Shown piece by piece: positions 43,191-54,229 of a stretch of DNA of 64,000 bases (positions are counted from its first letter, which is position 1; every line of letters starts with the position of its first letter). The stretch comes from Leguminivora glycinivorella (Eukaryota > Arthropoda > Insecta > Lepidoptera > Tortricidae): positions 5,719,549 through 5,783,548 of the forward strand of contig NC_062990.1 in the NCBI RefSeq assembly GCF_023078275.1, in the 5' to 3' direction. Both the position numbers and the translations under genes were made by a program. The notes under the pieces are model-generated. The model had not been told where the DNA came from. It did not search any database and saw only the letters and a list, made by a program, of their open reading frames with translations.

Positions 43191-44504
43191 ATAAATATTA
43201 AACTTTGGATGATGCAAAGTCCGAGTATAACACGACGACGTGGTTACGAGCGAGCGCTCGTAAGTCGCGGCTCAACGACTACCTATTATTGCTCGATTAA
43301 TGAGAGCGATGAATGTGTACTATATGCGAATGAGATAATTTATAATTAGGTACTGAGTATCTGCAACCTGACTTACAATTAAATTTGTTTTGTATAACAA
43401 CAAAATTAAAGAAAACAAATACATTATTTGTTTCCAAAACTACATTACATAAAGCCTTAGTAATAATAGAAAATAAACTAAGGAACAGTGGGGCAAATCT
43501 AGACTGGGGGGCAATTGTAAGTGATCCATTTTTTCTATTATTACACTATGATGTTGAGTTCTACATGTATCTTCTGACCACGCCTACCAAATATAACCGG
43601 TGGACACTATTTAATAATGCAAACATTGTAAAACTTGGAAAAACTAGTTACATTTGCCATTTTATTCTTCTTTGCGTATGTAGGTATTTATAAGCTTAAC
43701 TAATTCAAACATAATAACAAGTTCTATGAATAAGGGGTGGAGTATTAGGGTTCTATTGGCCTTTACTGGTTGTTATATAATAGGACTTTACTAAACAAAA
43801 AGTACAATGTTATTTCCTTGTTCATTGTCAGCAGTATGTAAATGATGTATCAAACATTATCATTTCAACCCCTGCCCCTTTGTAACAGAAACAAATGACT
43901 CTCTCTACACTCGGTCAACTCGTTAACCGAAACAAAAAATCACCGGTGCTTCTAATTTTGACATTTTAATAAAGCCCTTTATATTTTAGATTTATTAAAC
44001 TGAGAGCTGTCGGAAGGGACCCTCTGATTTACAGGTTGTAATCAAAATGGCTGTTGTGTGAAGTACAACAAACTGTAAAAAGATAAATTGTTGGTTTATA
44101 TACTTCATGATATATTTTCAATCATAGATTGAAAATCATTGTGCAACCTGAGGAAACCGAAGATTAACTACGCATTTCTGAGCCTAAATGAAGAAAAATA
44201 CTAGTTTTGAAGAGAAAAACACAGTCACAGTTATAGGAAAGGTCTTAAAAACACACTTATTCTTGGATAGGTACAATTCAAGACCGTCTGCCTAATAGAA
44301 ATAAATATGGAATGCATCTGACGTTTAACTAAAAGGTTATCGGTATCGGTTGTCGATAAAGTGGATTTCAAATTGAACCTTAATGGAAAGTACCTTATAG
44401 ACAACCGACGATAAGTGCCCTTTTGTTTGAATACGACACATATGAACAAAGACGACTCGCTTGGAAGAATTTATAACCTACCACCAAATTAAAATTTTGA
44501 GAAA
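43191..44504. other. Unassigned AT-rich stretch
   Basis: ORFs at 43385-43693 and 44231-44449 show no motif. A small inverted pair GGTTGTC/GACAACC lies at 44345-44405. Confidence 0.35.
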
Positions 44505-44707
44505 ACCCCTGCCATAGTGGACCGATTTTCATGAAACATGGCTACGAACACTTCCGACTAACTCAGCTTTCAAACAAAAAAAACTTAATCTAAATCGGTT
44601 CATCCGTTCGGGAGCTACGATGCCACAGACAGACACATGACATACAGACAGACAGACAGACACACACGTCAAACTTATAACACCCCGTCGTTTTTGCGTC
44701 GGGGGTT
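44505..44707 (-). mobile_element. AACCCCCGAC-family microsatellite element, copy 6
   Basis: CATAGTGGACCGATTTTCAT start, GACAGACAGACAG tract, GTCGGGGGTT end at 44699-44707. Confidence 0.78.
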
Positions 44708-44904
44708 AAAAATGAGTTGTTGGGGTAAAAAAAGAACAAATTGACGACATTGACGAAATCTGTCCTCGTTTGATACGATGATTGATACTAAAAATAACAT
44801 AATATGGCGACATCTCATTCCATTTCCTATCAACCCTATCGCGATCAGAAGCTGTCAAAAACTGCGTCCTTCGCGACTTACAGCAACTTTGTTAACATCC
44901 GAGC

Positions 44905-46125
44905 TAGGGTTTCTGCTCGAGAGTCTCGAACTCGAGACTTCTCGAGACTTTCGGCTTCATTCGAGACGAGAAAAAAATGACAGGTACTCGAGACGTCTCG
45001 AGGCCCGAATGTAAAGTACGACCTGAAGTGAAATGCAACTTTTTACCTTCTACCCGGTCTCATCGCGAGGCGGTGTGGACGGTGTCGAACGGCAGTCATA
45101 AATTATAACGAGATAAAGCGATCTAACCTCTCATTCCAACGTAAGCTGGCAGCGACTTTGGCTAGTTTTGACAGCCTCATGTTATTTAAAAGCAATTCGT
45201 CATTACAAAAAAGTCAGCGCGTTTATGTATATTGGGTCATTGATAACCTGCGAAGAGTGCTATGGCTAACTTCGACAAGATTTGGAAGAACAGAGGAATC
45301 CGACGTCAAAATAAAGTGCGATTATTTCAATAATCTCGATATTTATGTACTTATGGACTTGGACCCCGAAAAGTTTTGATGTGGCTAAGATTGACGCTAT
45401 TGAGATGTGGTGCTGGCGAAGACTGCTACGAGTATAACTTGAAAAGCTAGAAGAACTAACAAACATCTTTATTTTGCAAGAACTGAATATCACCACACGG
45501 CTCTCTAAAATATGCCAAGAGCGACCCTCAGATTTTTCGGACACATTATGAGAGCACCAATGCATAATATGGCGAATTAATGGTAAACATTCTTGGGGTG
45601 GGCCTCGTAAGAGATGGTCTGACTGTGTGAAGAAATCGTGTGGCGACAGCGTATACTGTGCAGTCCACATGGCTTATGACCGCGTTCAATCGACACGCTA
45701 CTTGTGGTCGCGAACCTCGGCAATGAGGAAGAAGAAGAAGTTATTTTAAACGTTTAATTTCAATGACATTATGATTTAATACATGACATTTTAATTTACT
45801 TAACCCGTGCACAGGCGGGGAAGTTAAAGGATTAGGTATTATTTTCAAGACTAATTATAGTCTTGAAAATAATAGTAGTTAGTAGTAATAGTAGTTGTAG
45901 TTTTCTTGTAAAAATTTGATTTATGTTTATTTCAAATAAGATTTTTATTGCTCTTACGCATTTTTTATGATAGTGTGGTGCAATAAAAACTACTAATCAT
46001 ATTGTTGTTTATTGTTTTATCAAAATTTTACCATTTATAAAATAAACTCGAGACGACTCGAGACTTTGGGCTCGAGATTTCTCGAAACTCGAGACTTCTA
46101 ATAGGTCGAGAAATCAGAAACCCTA
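44905..46125. mobile_element. hAT-like element with CTCGAGAC subterminal repeats
   Basis: Ends TAGGGTTTCTG and CAGAAACCCTA are inverted, and the 8-bp direct repeat ATCCGAGC flanks both (44897-44904, 46126-46133). This is the hAT signature (8-bp duplication, TAGGG-type end). CTCGAGAC or its inverse occurs at least ten times within 110 bp of the two ends, a typical arrangement for transposase binding. No hAT transposase was recognised. A decayed RTE-like LINE fragment sits inside. Confidence 0.88.
45258..45740 (+). pseudogene. RTE-like LINE ORF2 C-terminal fragment inside the hAT-like element
   Basis: In changing frames: MANFDKIWKNRGIRRQNKVR, then IDAIEMWCWRRLLRV, ILQELNITTRLS and SWGGPRKRWSDCVKKSCGDS, then AVHMAYDR. 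These are the end-of-RT and C-terminal blocks of RTE-type ORF2. Several stops and frame changes make it a relic. It ends in a GAAGAAGAAGAAG tract at about 45728. Confidence 0.75.
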
Positions 46126-46133
46126 ATCCGAGC

Positions 46134-46769
46134 AAACTCCTTTGAAGTTGTAATTCGCGCAAAACTCATTTGTACTCGACGACACGACGGTATAAAGTTA
46201 AAAAGGGTCAGTCCACTGGGCAAGGGCGGACAAGTAAACGCCATAATAAATATAGCCATGAGGGTAGGGTTGTCGATGATTTGGGGAAACGGTAAAAATA
46301 ATAAAATCTTTTCACTCGCCCAGTCGTGAAAGTATTGCAAGTAAGTGATATAAAATGCCGAGAAGACAAGACGGAAGAGATTTAAAAATAATAAACTCTT
46401 AACAGAGCGTATTAACGTGTCAGGAAATCAAAATGTGACAAACCGCTAATTTTTTCCGAAGAATTGGTCAACGCTTAGGATTTTACAATTTATATGAATG
46501 AATCTGAAAATATATCGTATACAGAGTAATATACAAGGGAAAACAGATTTAGAGGATGTTGATGTTGACGATGACTAAAATGTTTTTGTGGCTGTAAGGT
46601 TTTTTTTTGTAAGAAGAAGAAGAAGAAGAATAAGAATAGTTTATTATTAATAAGAAATTATTACAATGGTACATTATTTGTCCTGTGGCCCCACACTAAG
46701 CCTGCTAAGCCTGTTACGTGGCAGCCTGAATTAAATGAACATAAATTTTGGTATTCTAGTAACATTTTT
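46134..46769. other. Unassigned, with (AAG)n
   Basis: An AAG microsatellite at 46612-46634 precedes a TTATTACAATGGTACATTAT retroposon-like tail. Nothing else was recognised. Confidence 0.35.
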
Positions 46770-47307
46770 AGGGTTCCGTAGTCAACTAGGAACCCTTATA
46801 GTTTCGCCATGTCTGTCTGTCCGTCCGTCCGTCCGTCCGCGGATAATCTCAGTGACCGTTAGCACTAGAAAGCTGAAATTTGGTACCAATATGTATATCA
46901 ATCACGCCGACAAAGTGGTGAAATAAAAAGTTAAAAAAAATGTTTTGTTAGGGTACCCCCACTACATGTAAAGTGGGGACTGATTTTTTTTCATTCCAAC
47001 CCCAACGTGTGATATATTGTTGGATAGGTATTTAAAAATGAATAAGGGTTTACTAAAATCGTTTTTTGATAATATTTATATTTTCGGAAATAATCGCTCC
47101 TAAAGGAAAAAAAAGTGTGTCCCCCCCCCCTCTAACTTTTAAACCATATGTTTAAAAAATATGAAAAAAATCACAAAAGTAGAACTTTATAAAGACTTTC
47201 TTGGAAAATTGTTTTGAACTTGATAGGTTAAGTAGTTTTTGAGAAAAATACGGAAAACTACGGAACCCTACACTGAGCGTGGCCCGACACGCTCTTGGCC
47301 GGTTTTT
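46770..47307. mobile_element. TIR repeat with AGGGTTCCGTAGT ends
   Basis: AGGGTTCCGTAGT (46770-46782) is inverted as ACTACGGAACCCT (47257-47269). A GC-rich hairpin GAGCGTGGCCCGACACGCTC follows, ending GGCCGGTTTTT. It contains a GTCC microsatellite (46815-46840) and a C10 run (about 47119). It is a non-autonomous repeat, class unassigned. Confidence 0.7.
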
Positions 47308-47676
47308 AATTATGATTTAACAATAAAATAGTCGTGTGCGTGTGTGTGTGTTATCGCAGTCTCTTCTTACAAAATTTCAAATATAATCCTTTACCTCATA
47401 TATTTTTTCATGGCAAATACCTTCCCTTGAGTAAATAGAGGTACGTGTAGACAGTAATTAAAACGACACAGTCGCAAATGTCGCAATAGTCCCCTAAATA
47501 TATCTTATAATCTTATTACAAGATGCAGTGGCAACCCTGGAAGCCTTAAGGCCGTACTCGAGTAATCCGTCTTCCGCGTTCTGATGGGATTAGAGACTTC
47601 CCTTATCAAGTACGAGGCACACATATTGAGGAACTGCGTTTTTTTTACCTTCAAATATAACGCATATGTATGTATA
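47308..47676. other. Unassigned stretch
   Basis: GT microsatellite at 47335-47351. Nothing else was recognised. Confidence 0.35.
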
Positions 47677-47874
47677 CTAGCTTTTGCCCGCGGCTTCGCT
47701 CCCGTTAGAAAGACAAAAAGTAGCCTATGTCACTCTCCATCCCTTCAACTATCTCCACTTAAAAAATCACGACAATTCGTTTCTCCGTTTTGCCGTCACA
47801 ACGACAACACAGACGGACAAACAAACAGACACACACACTTTCCTATTTATTATATTAGTAATATTAGTATGGAT
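47677..47874 (-). mobile_element. Helitron-like element
   Basis: CTAGCTTTTGCCCGCGGCTT to AATATTAGTATGGAT, with the same internal blocks as 3182-3361. A duplicated TTAGTAATATTAGTATGG sits at the right end. Confidence 0.78.
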
Positions 47875-47904
47875 GTGATTTTCCATATATAATTGTAAGG
47901 ACTG

Positions 47905-48052
47905 AGTGGACGCTCAGAGCGGGGCGGGCGAGCGTGCGTCTACCATTATGCAGCGTCGACTCAGGACACTTGTATGAGCTTCAATTGTTTGACATGCACG
48001 CCGCACGCCCCGCCCGCTGCACGCCCACTATGAACATGCTCAGGTCTGACAC
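47905..48052. mobile_element. GC-rich TIR MITE, copy 2
   Basis: Matches 12452-12607 almost exactly over TATGCAGCGTCGACTCAGGA to TGACATGCACGCCGCACG. It starts GACTGAGTGGACGCTC and ends ATGCTCAGGTC. Confidence 0.75.
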
Positions 48053-48329
48053 TTCGACACGTTAAAATAAAAAATAAAAAAGTCTTATTCGCTACAATAA
48101 CTGCTGTCTGTACTGTGTCAATTCGCCCCGCAGTAACAACATTTCCTGCTTCCCCTAAATCCCCTGTCCATGATTACAGCACAATAGTGCCCTTATTGCC
48201 TTACCGGTCATCTATTAAGGACTTTTGTTCGAAGACGGGCTTAATGCTGGTCGTATTAATACTAAAGCCAGTTACTAGAGGAGGATACGAAGAAATGGTA
48301 CAACATAAAGTTACTCTATTTATGTTTCA

Positions 48330-48462
48330 CTAGCTTTTGCCCGCGGCTTCGCTCGCGTTAGAAGGAGGCAAAAGTAGCCTGATGTCACTCTCCATCCTTT
48401 AAACTATCTCCACTTAAAAAATCACGTCAATTCGTCGCTCCGTTTTGCCGTGAAAGACGTGG
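48330..48462 (-). mobile_element. Helitron-like element, truncated
   Basis: CTAGCTTTTGCCCGCGGCTT to CCGTGAAAGACG. The CCATACTAATATT end is missing. Confidence 0.72.
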
Positions 48463-48589
48463 ATATGCAGCCTATATTTTAATTAGACCAGACCAGAGTC
48501 TTTAAGACCAAGTTCATAAGGCGTAATCCATAATTGCTGAGGTCGCCGTCACCGAAACCGGTGAGGAGGACTATATATACTCGATATTT

Positions 48590-48785
48590 TTCAGTACGTA
48601 TGGTGTTTTTTTTACGCACTAGTGCGAGAAGTGGTTCATTATATGCCAGATCGAAACTTCGGAGGGCCATCTGTACTGAAAAACGTCGTACGATACACGT
48701 GCGAAAAGGAATTTCGTAACTTGTGTCGATTTAAAACACTCCTTTCGGTCGTGTTTTAATTTATCGCCACTCGTTTCGAACTTCC
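48590..48785. repeat. Interspersed repeat, left part (split by a LINE)
   Basis: 48724-48785 is the reverse of 7041-7128 (ACACTCCTTTCGGTCGTG, AATTTATCGCCACTCGTTTC). The repeat resumes at 49506 with ACGCACTTGTATCGT. The left side adds GTACGTATGGTG and TGCGAGAAGTGGTTCATTAT. Confidence 0.7.
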
Positions 48786-49505
48786 TTTTTTATTTTATTT
48801 ATTTATTTATTTAAACTTTGTTGCACAGTAAAAAAATGTACAAAAGGCGAACTTAATGCCAGAAGGCATTCTCTACCAGCTAACCATTGGGCCAAACAGA
48901 GATCTATAAGAGCTTAATAGGTGCAGGAAATGTCGCAATGACGAGAAATGGAATACCTACTAAATAACCATAAATGATTATATATATCAAACAGCTTACT
49001 ATTATATATATTAATAAAATATACATACTTAAAATAATATAGATACCTACTTACAAATACACATAAATATACATACGTAACATTATATATACATAAATAA
49101 ATATATATATCTGCCTTATAATTATTACGACTCTTAGTTATGAGACTTTTCTAAAAGATGTCTGCGCAACTTGATCTTAAACAGAGACTTGGTCTGACTT
49201 TGCCTTATGTCAAGAGGGAGATCATTCCAAAGACGAATCGCATGCATAGTGAAAGAGTTGGACATGGATCCGGAGCGATAAAGAGGCACTGACAAAATGA
49301 GTTTCCGGGAGGAACGAAGCTCACGGCCCGGCTGTGCGGTGACAAACTGAAATTTAGACCGCAGGTACTCCGGTATTGCTGGGTCATTTAGTATACTGTA
49401 CAGCATACACAGCACTCTGAGGCTCCTGCGGTCCCGTATTCGGAGCCAATTAAGTTTCCGGCGATAGATGGAGATATGATCGTACTTGCGGAGGCCAAAG
49501 CACGC
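48786..49505 (-). mobile_element. 5'-truncated LINE inserted in a repeat
   Basis: It interrupts the repeat at a CTTTTT run. Compared with the intact copy at 7041-7128, about 720 bp are added. It ends (minus strand) in TTTAAATAAATAAATAAATA after a 350-bp 3' UTR. A poly-T target and no recognisable TIR fit target-primed retrotransposition. Confidence 0.82.
49134..49505 (-). CDS. LINE ORF2 C-terminal fragment, open frame
   Basis: Minus strand: ACFGLRKYDHISIYRRKLNW, LRIRDRRSLRVLCMLYSILN, ending in SFTMHAIRLWNDLPLDIRQS and FKIKLRRHLLEKSHN with stop at 49134-49136. The LWNDLP and FKIKLRRHLL blocks are the usual C-terminus of CR1/Jockey-group ORF2. The frame is uninterrupted for about 123 codons, so the copy is young, but the endonuclease and RT domains are absent through 5' truncation. 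It cannot be autonomous. Confidence 0.8.
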   Translation of the reverse strand, partial: ACFGLRKYDHISIYRRKLNWLRIRDRRSLRVLCMLYSILNDPAIPEYLRSKFQFVTAQPGRELRSSRKLILSVPLYRSGSMSNSFTMHAIRLWNDLPLDIRQSQTKSLFKIKLRRHLLEKSHN

Positions 49506-49735
49506 TTTTTACGCACTTGTATCGTAAGCTTTAATGCATATGAGCACACAATAACATAGATTTGAGAACAAAAGTCGGAACTGTAAACAGTGAACGTACG
49601 TAATAAATAAAGATAATGTATGTAGGTTAATCGAAAACTATGACAGCCAACGCGCTAAAGATGTTACCTTAAAAATAATAGGGAAACATCGAGATGCGTG
49701 TTAAATTCGTGATAAGCTAACCGGATCAGAATTTT

Positions 49736-50144
49736 CTCTTCTTCTTATTTAAGAGCTAATGTAGCTCTTGTCGGTGGAGTATGCGCCATATTTCCCTATT
49801 CTCCGCTTTCCTCTTTAGTTCTTGATACGACATGACACCGGCCTTCTCCTTGAGCTGGTCAACAAAACTCCTCCTGGGTCTTCCGCGCCCTCTTCTTCCT
49901 TTCACCTTTCCTTCTAGGATATTTTTAAAGAAGGTATCATGTCGTATCAAGTGACCAATCATCTTGCCTCTTCTGTTTTCTATTTCTTCAATTAGTCTTC
50001 TTTTTTCTCCCACAATTTCCAGAACCTCTTCATTAGTTCTTCGTTCTGTCCAACTGATTTTCTCCATTCTTCTCCAGCACCACATTTCGAATGCGGCTAG
50101 CCGTTTATTCTCTTTTTTGGTCAGAATCCACGTTTCGCAGCCGA
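49736..50144 (-). mobile_element. 5'-truncated RTE-like LINE with 11-bp target duplication
   Basis: ATCAGAATTTT flanks both ends (49725-49735, 50145-50155). The 409-bp insert carries the end of ORF2 and a very short 3' UTR. A perfect duplication indicates recent insertion. Confidence 0.88.
49756..50144 (-). CDS. RTE-like ORF2 C-terminal fragment, open frame
   Basis: Minus strand: GCETWILTKKENKRLAAFEM, WCWRRMEKISWTERRTNEEV, RRGKMIGHLIRHDTFFKNIL, GKVKGRRGRGRPRRSFVDQL, ending LHRQELH. The EMWCWRRM...SWTERRTNEEVL and RGRPRRSF blocks are the C-terminal signature of RTE-type endonuclease-reverse transcriptase proteins. There are no stops. Catalytic domains are lost by 5' truncation. A decayed relative lies at 45258-45740. 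Confidence 0.85.
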
Positions 50145-50155
50145 ATCAGAATTTT

Positions 50156-50454
50156 AAAAATAGAAGAAATATTTTAGGAGCAAAACAAGGGTAGGTAAAC
50201 AATTAAACAGAATTCATATGACTCTTACCTACCCGTAACGGGTTTCGTGTCTCAAATTAAGCGGGCCGCTCTTTATTACCCCTGCACAATGGACAAATGG
50301 TATTAAGGCCCGAATTTGCGACGCAATTTCATATTCGCGCCCCTCGCTAATGAGAATAAAAAATTTGAAAATATATCACGCCATGGTATGAGATAAATGG
50401 CTGTGAGTTGGGTGCCATCGTTTGTTGCGGCACGTTTTCAGTGTTTTCACCCCT
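50156..50454. other. Unassigned stretch
   Basis: Nothing was recognised. Confidence 0.3.
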
Positions 50455-51498
50455 AAGAGCGTAGCCGTGTTTGCATAGAAAATCGGCCCTTTCGCCAAAT
50501 GTTCACTGTAATTTTTTTTTAAAGAGCTCTCGTGACAAATATTATTTACTGTAAGTTTGAGGTTTCTTTCTATCTTTTTTATTTTCTGAGATATGATTTT
50601 TTTATTAATTTACATAATATCCATTTTTTTCAACATTGGCTAATGCGATTCACTTGAACTTTTGGGACAATAATATACATGTAATGACTCACATGTTCTA
50701 GCAATAATATTTAATAGTGCCGAAAAAAATCTTGGCTTAAAGTAGGAAACAAATCTTCAGTATTTTTTTTCTCGCTTTTTAGAAAAGCGACACCTATAGT
50801 TCTTTGTCAAGTAATTGCTTATATAAAGTCCCGCAATATATATTTTTTTCAAAATAATCCAGGAGGTACTTCATACTAGAAAATGGAATAATAAAGGATA
50901 CTACCCATACCGCAAACGAGCTACACAGTAAATAGGTGAATTTTAGTCGCAAACCTCTTTATTATTAACAATATTGGTACTGGAAGATTGCATTCATAAA
51001 GGTATTACGACTAAAATTCACCTATTTACTGTGTAGCTCGTTTGCGGTATGGGTAGTATCCTTTATTATTCCATTTTCTAGTATGAAGTACCTACTGGAT
51101 TATTTTGAAAAAAATATATGTTGCAGGCCTTTATATAAGCAATTACTTGACAAAGAACTGTAGGTGTCGCTTTTCTAAAAAGCGAGAAAAAAATACTGAA
51201 GTTTTGTTTCCTACTTTAAGCCAAGATTTTTTCGGCACTATTAAATATTATTGCTAGAACATGTGAGTCATTACATGTATATTATTGTCCCAAAAGTTCA
51301 AGTGAATCGCATTAGCCAATGTTGAAAAAAATGGATATTATGTAAATTAATAAAAAAATCATATCTCAGAAAATAAAAAAGATAGAAACCTCAAACTTAC
51401 AGTAAATAATATTTGTCATGAGAGCTCTTTAAAAAAAAATTACAGTGAACATTTGGCGAAAGGGCCGATTTTCTATGCAAACACGGCTACGCTCTTTG
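50455..51498. mobile_element. Long palindrome, two about 495-bp arms
   Basis: Left arm 50455-50951 (AAGAGCGTAGCCGTGTTTGC ... AATAGGTGAATTTTAGTCG) is the inverse of right arm 51008-51498. The 56-bp spacer runs CAAACCTCTTTATTATTAAC to GGTATTA. Sampling by eye shows only scattered differences (for example 50826 versus 51125, and near 50760). It has no coding sequence. It could be a foldback transposon or a hairpin-RNA locus. Confidence 0.92.
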
Positions 51499-51588
51499 GA
51501 ACAAAAGGCAGACAAGGGGAGTTTCAGGATGTGTGAGATATAAGATAAATAAAAAAAAAGCGGACACGACAGTAATAAAATTTAATAT

Positions 51589-51836
51589 CCAGATTAATAT
51601 TATAAATGGGAAAGTGTGTGTGTCTGTTTGCTTGTCCGTCTTTCACGGCGACGAAGTAATGTGTTTTTTTTTAAGTGGAGATAGTTGAAGGGATGGGGAG
51701 TGACATAGGCTACTTTTTGTCTCTTTCTAACCCGCCAGTTTCCTAAAAAGAAATGTGTGTGTGGGGGGGGGGGGTTGTATGGATCATTTCTCAATTTTCG
51801 AATTTAACTCGAGCGAAGCCGCGGGCGAAAGCTAGT
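51589..51836 (+). mobile_element. Helitron-like element with internal insertion
   Basis: 5' TCCAGATTAATATTATAAAT, 3' GAGCGAAGCCGCGGGCGAAA then GCTAGT. About 80 extra bp, including GTGTGTG and a G14 run near 51761-51774, sit between TTTCTAACCCG and CGAGCGAAG. Confidence 0.75.
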
Positions 51837-53123
51837 TAGTAATATTTTCAGTCGATGTATATTCGAAGCCATTTTTTTTGTCCTTTAGTTTGATCCGATT
51901 TATCCTATCCTTGTTCTATCCTAAAACACTTCGCTTTATTTCAATTAAAATTAAGTGCATAAAACCATTCTGCATTTTCGCCTTTGAGAAGAAAAACATT
52001 AGTATGTTTTTCTTCGTAGCAATCCATTTTTTTCACACAGAGATTAAAATGTGCATTTTTGCAAAGTCTAGCGGCTATGCAAGTGGAGGTTTATATGCAA
52101 CTGACGGCGAGGCTTTAATGCATTAATTTTCTCCTCCATCGCTTTACTTGGTGATCGGTTATTAAACTTATAAAATATAGCTCAGCTGCTGGCCCTGTAG
52201 ATATAAGACCTTAGTTAAGGTTAGAATTAAAATGAGAAAAAACGCCAGGCCAGGAGCATTTATGCAGGCGAGCGTATAATTATGAGGAATGTAATGAAAG
52301 GGAAAGAAGCGAAAGAGGTATGTCAGAATCGTAGAAAGTGGAAATTCATGGATTTGGGAGGCAATCCGGGAAACAGTTGGACCAATTTGAACGTATTAAA
52401 TTGCGTAACGTATTTCAATAGACGAAAGTTTTCCCCATTTTACATGTTTATAGGTATTTATGGAATTTAACGACCGGTCTGGCCTAGGCAATGATCCTGT
52501 GACCATATAATCTTGTGATGCCAATGTTTCTGGGTTCGAAATCAGAATCAAAAATAAATATTTGCGTGCTGACTTTTGGTATGATTCTTATTAGTTATTA
52601 CGAATTACGCAGTCAATAGGTACGTCAAGTAAAAAAATAAACTGATTAATCATGTTGTTTAAATTTCATACAAACGGTAAAGCCAATCACGCCCGCTAAA
52701 ATCAAAACGCAAACAAATCCCAAATTAGTAACACAAGGAGCGTGCGACACAACCGTTACAGCAAAATTAATTGTAACAAACAACTAACTATGATGCTCAG
52801 CAAACGCAATAAGAGACGAGCGTATGAATATTCATCATTGTGACTCTACGAGTAGCTGAGCGTGGGACAAGGCATAGGAGGTAGCGGGTGCGATAAGCGG
52901 CGGCGGCGGCATCGGCATTCTAAGCATATGGCGACCGTGACAGGACATAAAGGTTGACAACGGCAGCAACATCAAGCAGCAGAATCAATTGTAACAAACA
53001 ATATTGGTTGCAAAGGATTCGTATAGGAGGTGCAAGCACTAATTGCTCGCCCTTAGAGGTGGTCAAAAGGCGCCTAGCCTTATAAGAGATAACATACACT
53101 AGAGAAATTTCGTCGGGTACCGC
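51837..53123. other. Mostly unassigned
   Basis: A degenerate SINE family B head lies at 52468-52565 (GACCGGTCTGGCCTAGGC, GGGTTCGAAATC). A short GGC microsatellite is at 52900-52912. The ORF at 51878-52126 has no motif. Confidence 0.4.
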
Positions 53124-53760
53124 GGCGGGCGGGTGGTCTAGTGGTGAAGACGTTAGCCGCGTAAGCTGAAGACCCGGGTTTAGGGTTGTAAATAGAAAAA
53201 AGACCAAATGTTTTTTTCAGAATTATGAAAAAAAAACATGAAAAAAAACCGAGCACCTTGGTTTTTTTTCTAAATATGTTTTTTTTTCAGATGAACAAAT
53301 AATACGACAATAACGGTTTTTCGTGAGTTGTAACGTGTTTCAATAACAATAACGTACATTTTAATTCAGTATACAAACGTTTATTGGGGAATCCCCGATG
53401 CGGCGTGTAGCGTGGAGAGGCGGTGGTGTTGCCAACAGTAAATAGTGATAACTACAAACTACAGATTTCGTAAATGTTACTTTTATAAGACCAGAAATTA
53501 AAGTTATTTGATTAAATTCTTTTAATAGTTAACATTAAGTTTAAAAAACCGTATAAAAGTATTAACTACTTTGCAAATTTTGAGATTTCGTACTTTAGAA
53601 AAAAAACATACTCCAGAAAAAAAACTGTTTTTTTTCACGGTTTTTTTTTCATGTTTTTTTTCAAGCCAGAAAAAAAACCGTTTTTTTACAACCCTACCCG
53701 GGTTCGATTTCCGGCTCGGCCACCAGTGGGCCTTGTCGTTTTTTCTTTCGTGTATGATAT
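53124..53760 (+). mobile_element. tRNA-derived SINE, family E, split by a hAT-like element
   Basis: Head GGGTGGTCTAGTGGTGAAGA, GCGTAAGCTGAAGACCCGGG, then after the insertion the B box GGGTTCGATTTCCGGCTCGG and tail GTATGATATCTATTTAAATT. The insertion hits the B box itself, so this copy cannot be transcribed from its internal promoter. Confidence 0.8.
53181..53696. mobile_element. hAT-like non-autonomous element
   Basis: Ends TAGGGTTGTAAA and TTTACAACCCTA are inverted. The 8-bp direct repeat CCCGGGTT lies at 53173-53180 and 53697-53704. Removing the element and one duplication restores a continuous tRNA-like B box. The interior is rich in poly-T and GAAAAAAAACC-type subterminal repeats. No transposase. 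Confidence 0.92.
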
Positions 53761-54229
53761 CTATTTAAATTTATAATATTGATGCGATGCGAAAGGACGA
53801 GAGCGTGTATTTCGATCTTTCTCCCAGTGCTTGGACAATGTGAACTAACTTTGCTTTTTATGAGTATTTGAGCAATGCTAATGGCACGGATGACGGATTT
53901 TACGCGCGGTTGGTACCTACCACCATGGCAAGACAGTTATTAAGATGTATGTTTGGCTAAACTAACATCTTCCGCTCTCGCTTCCTCTCATAACTTACAC
54001 AACGAACGATAGCATCGGTAGGTAAATGGAGAATGTTATTCGGCTCGCGATCTAATTTAGTTACTCCAAATTCAGTTCCGAACCGGGCCGGAATCTAAAT
54101 ATCCGACAAGTGGGATGTAACATTATTAGCTTGACATTGTTGTACAACTACTGTTCTAAATAAGCCTTTCCTTTAACCTCCTAAATCCTCGTGTACAATT
54201 TTAACAAAAGATTCAAAATTTAAAAACAA
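53761..54229. other. Unassigned stretch
   Basis: Nothing was recognised. Confidence 0.3.

Noticed and set aside
45266..45670. 134-codon minus-strand ORF
   Set aside because: It is antisense to a frameshifted RTE-like LINE relic, which explains its composition.
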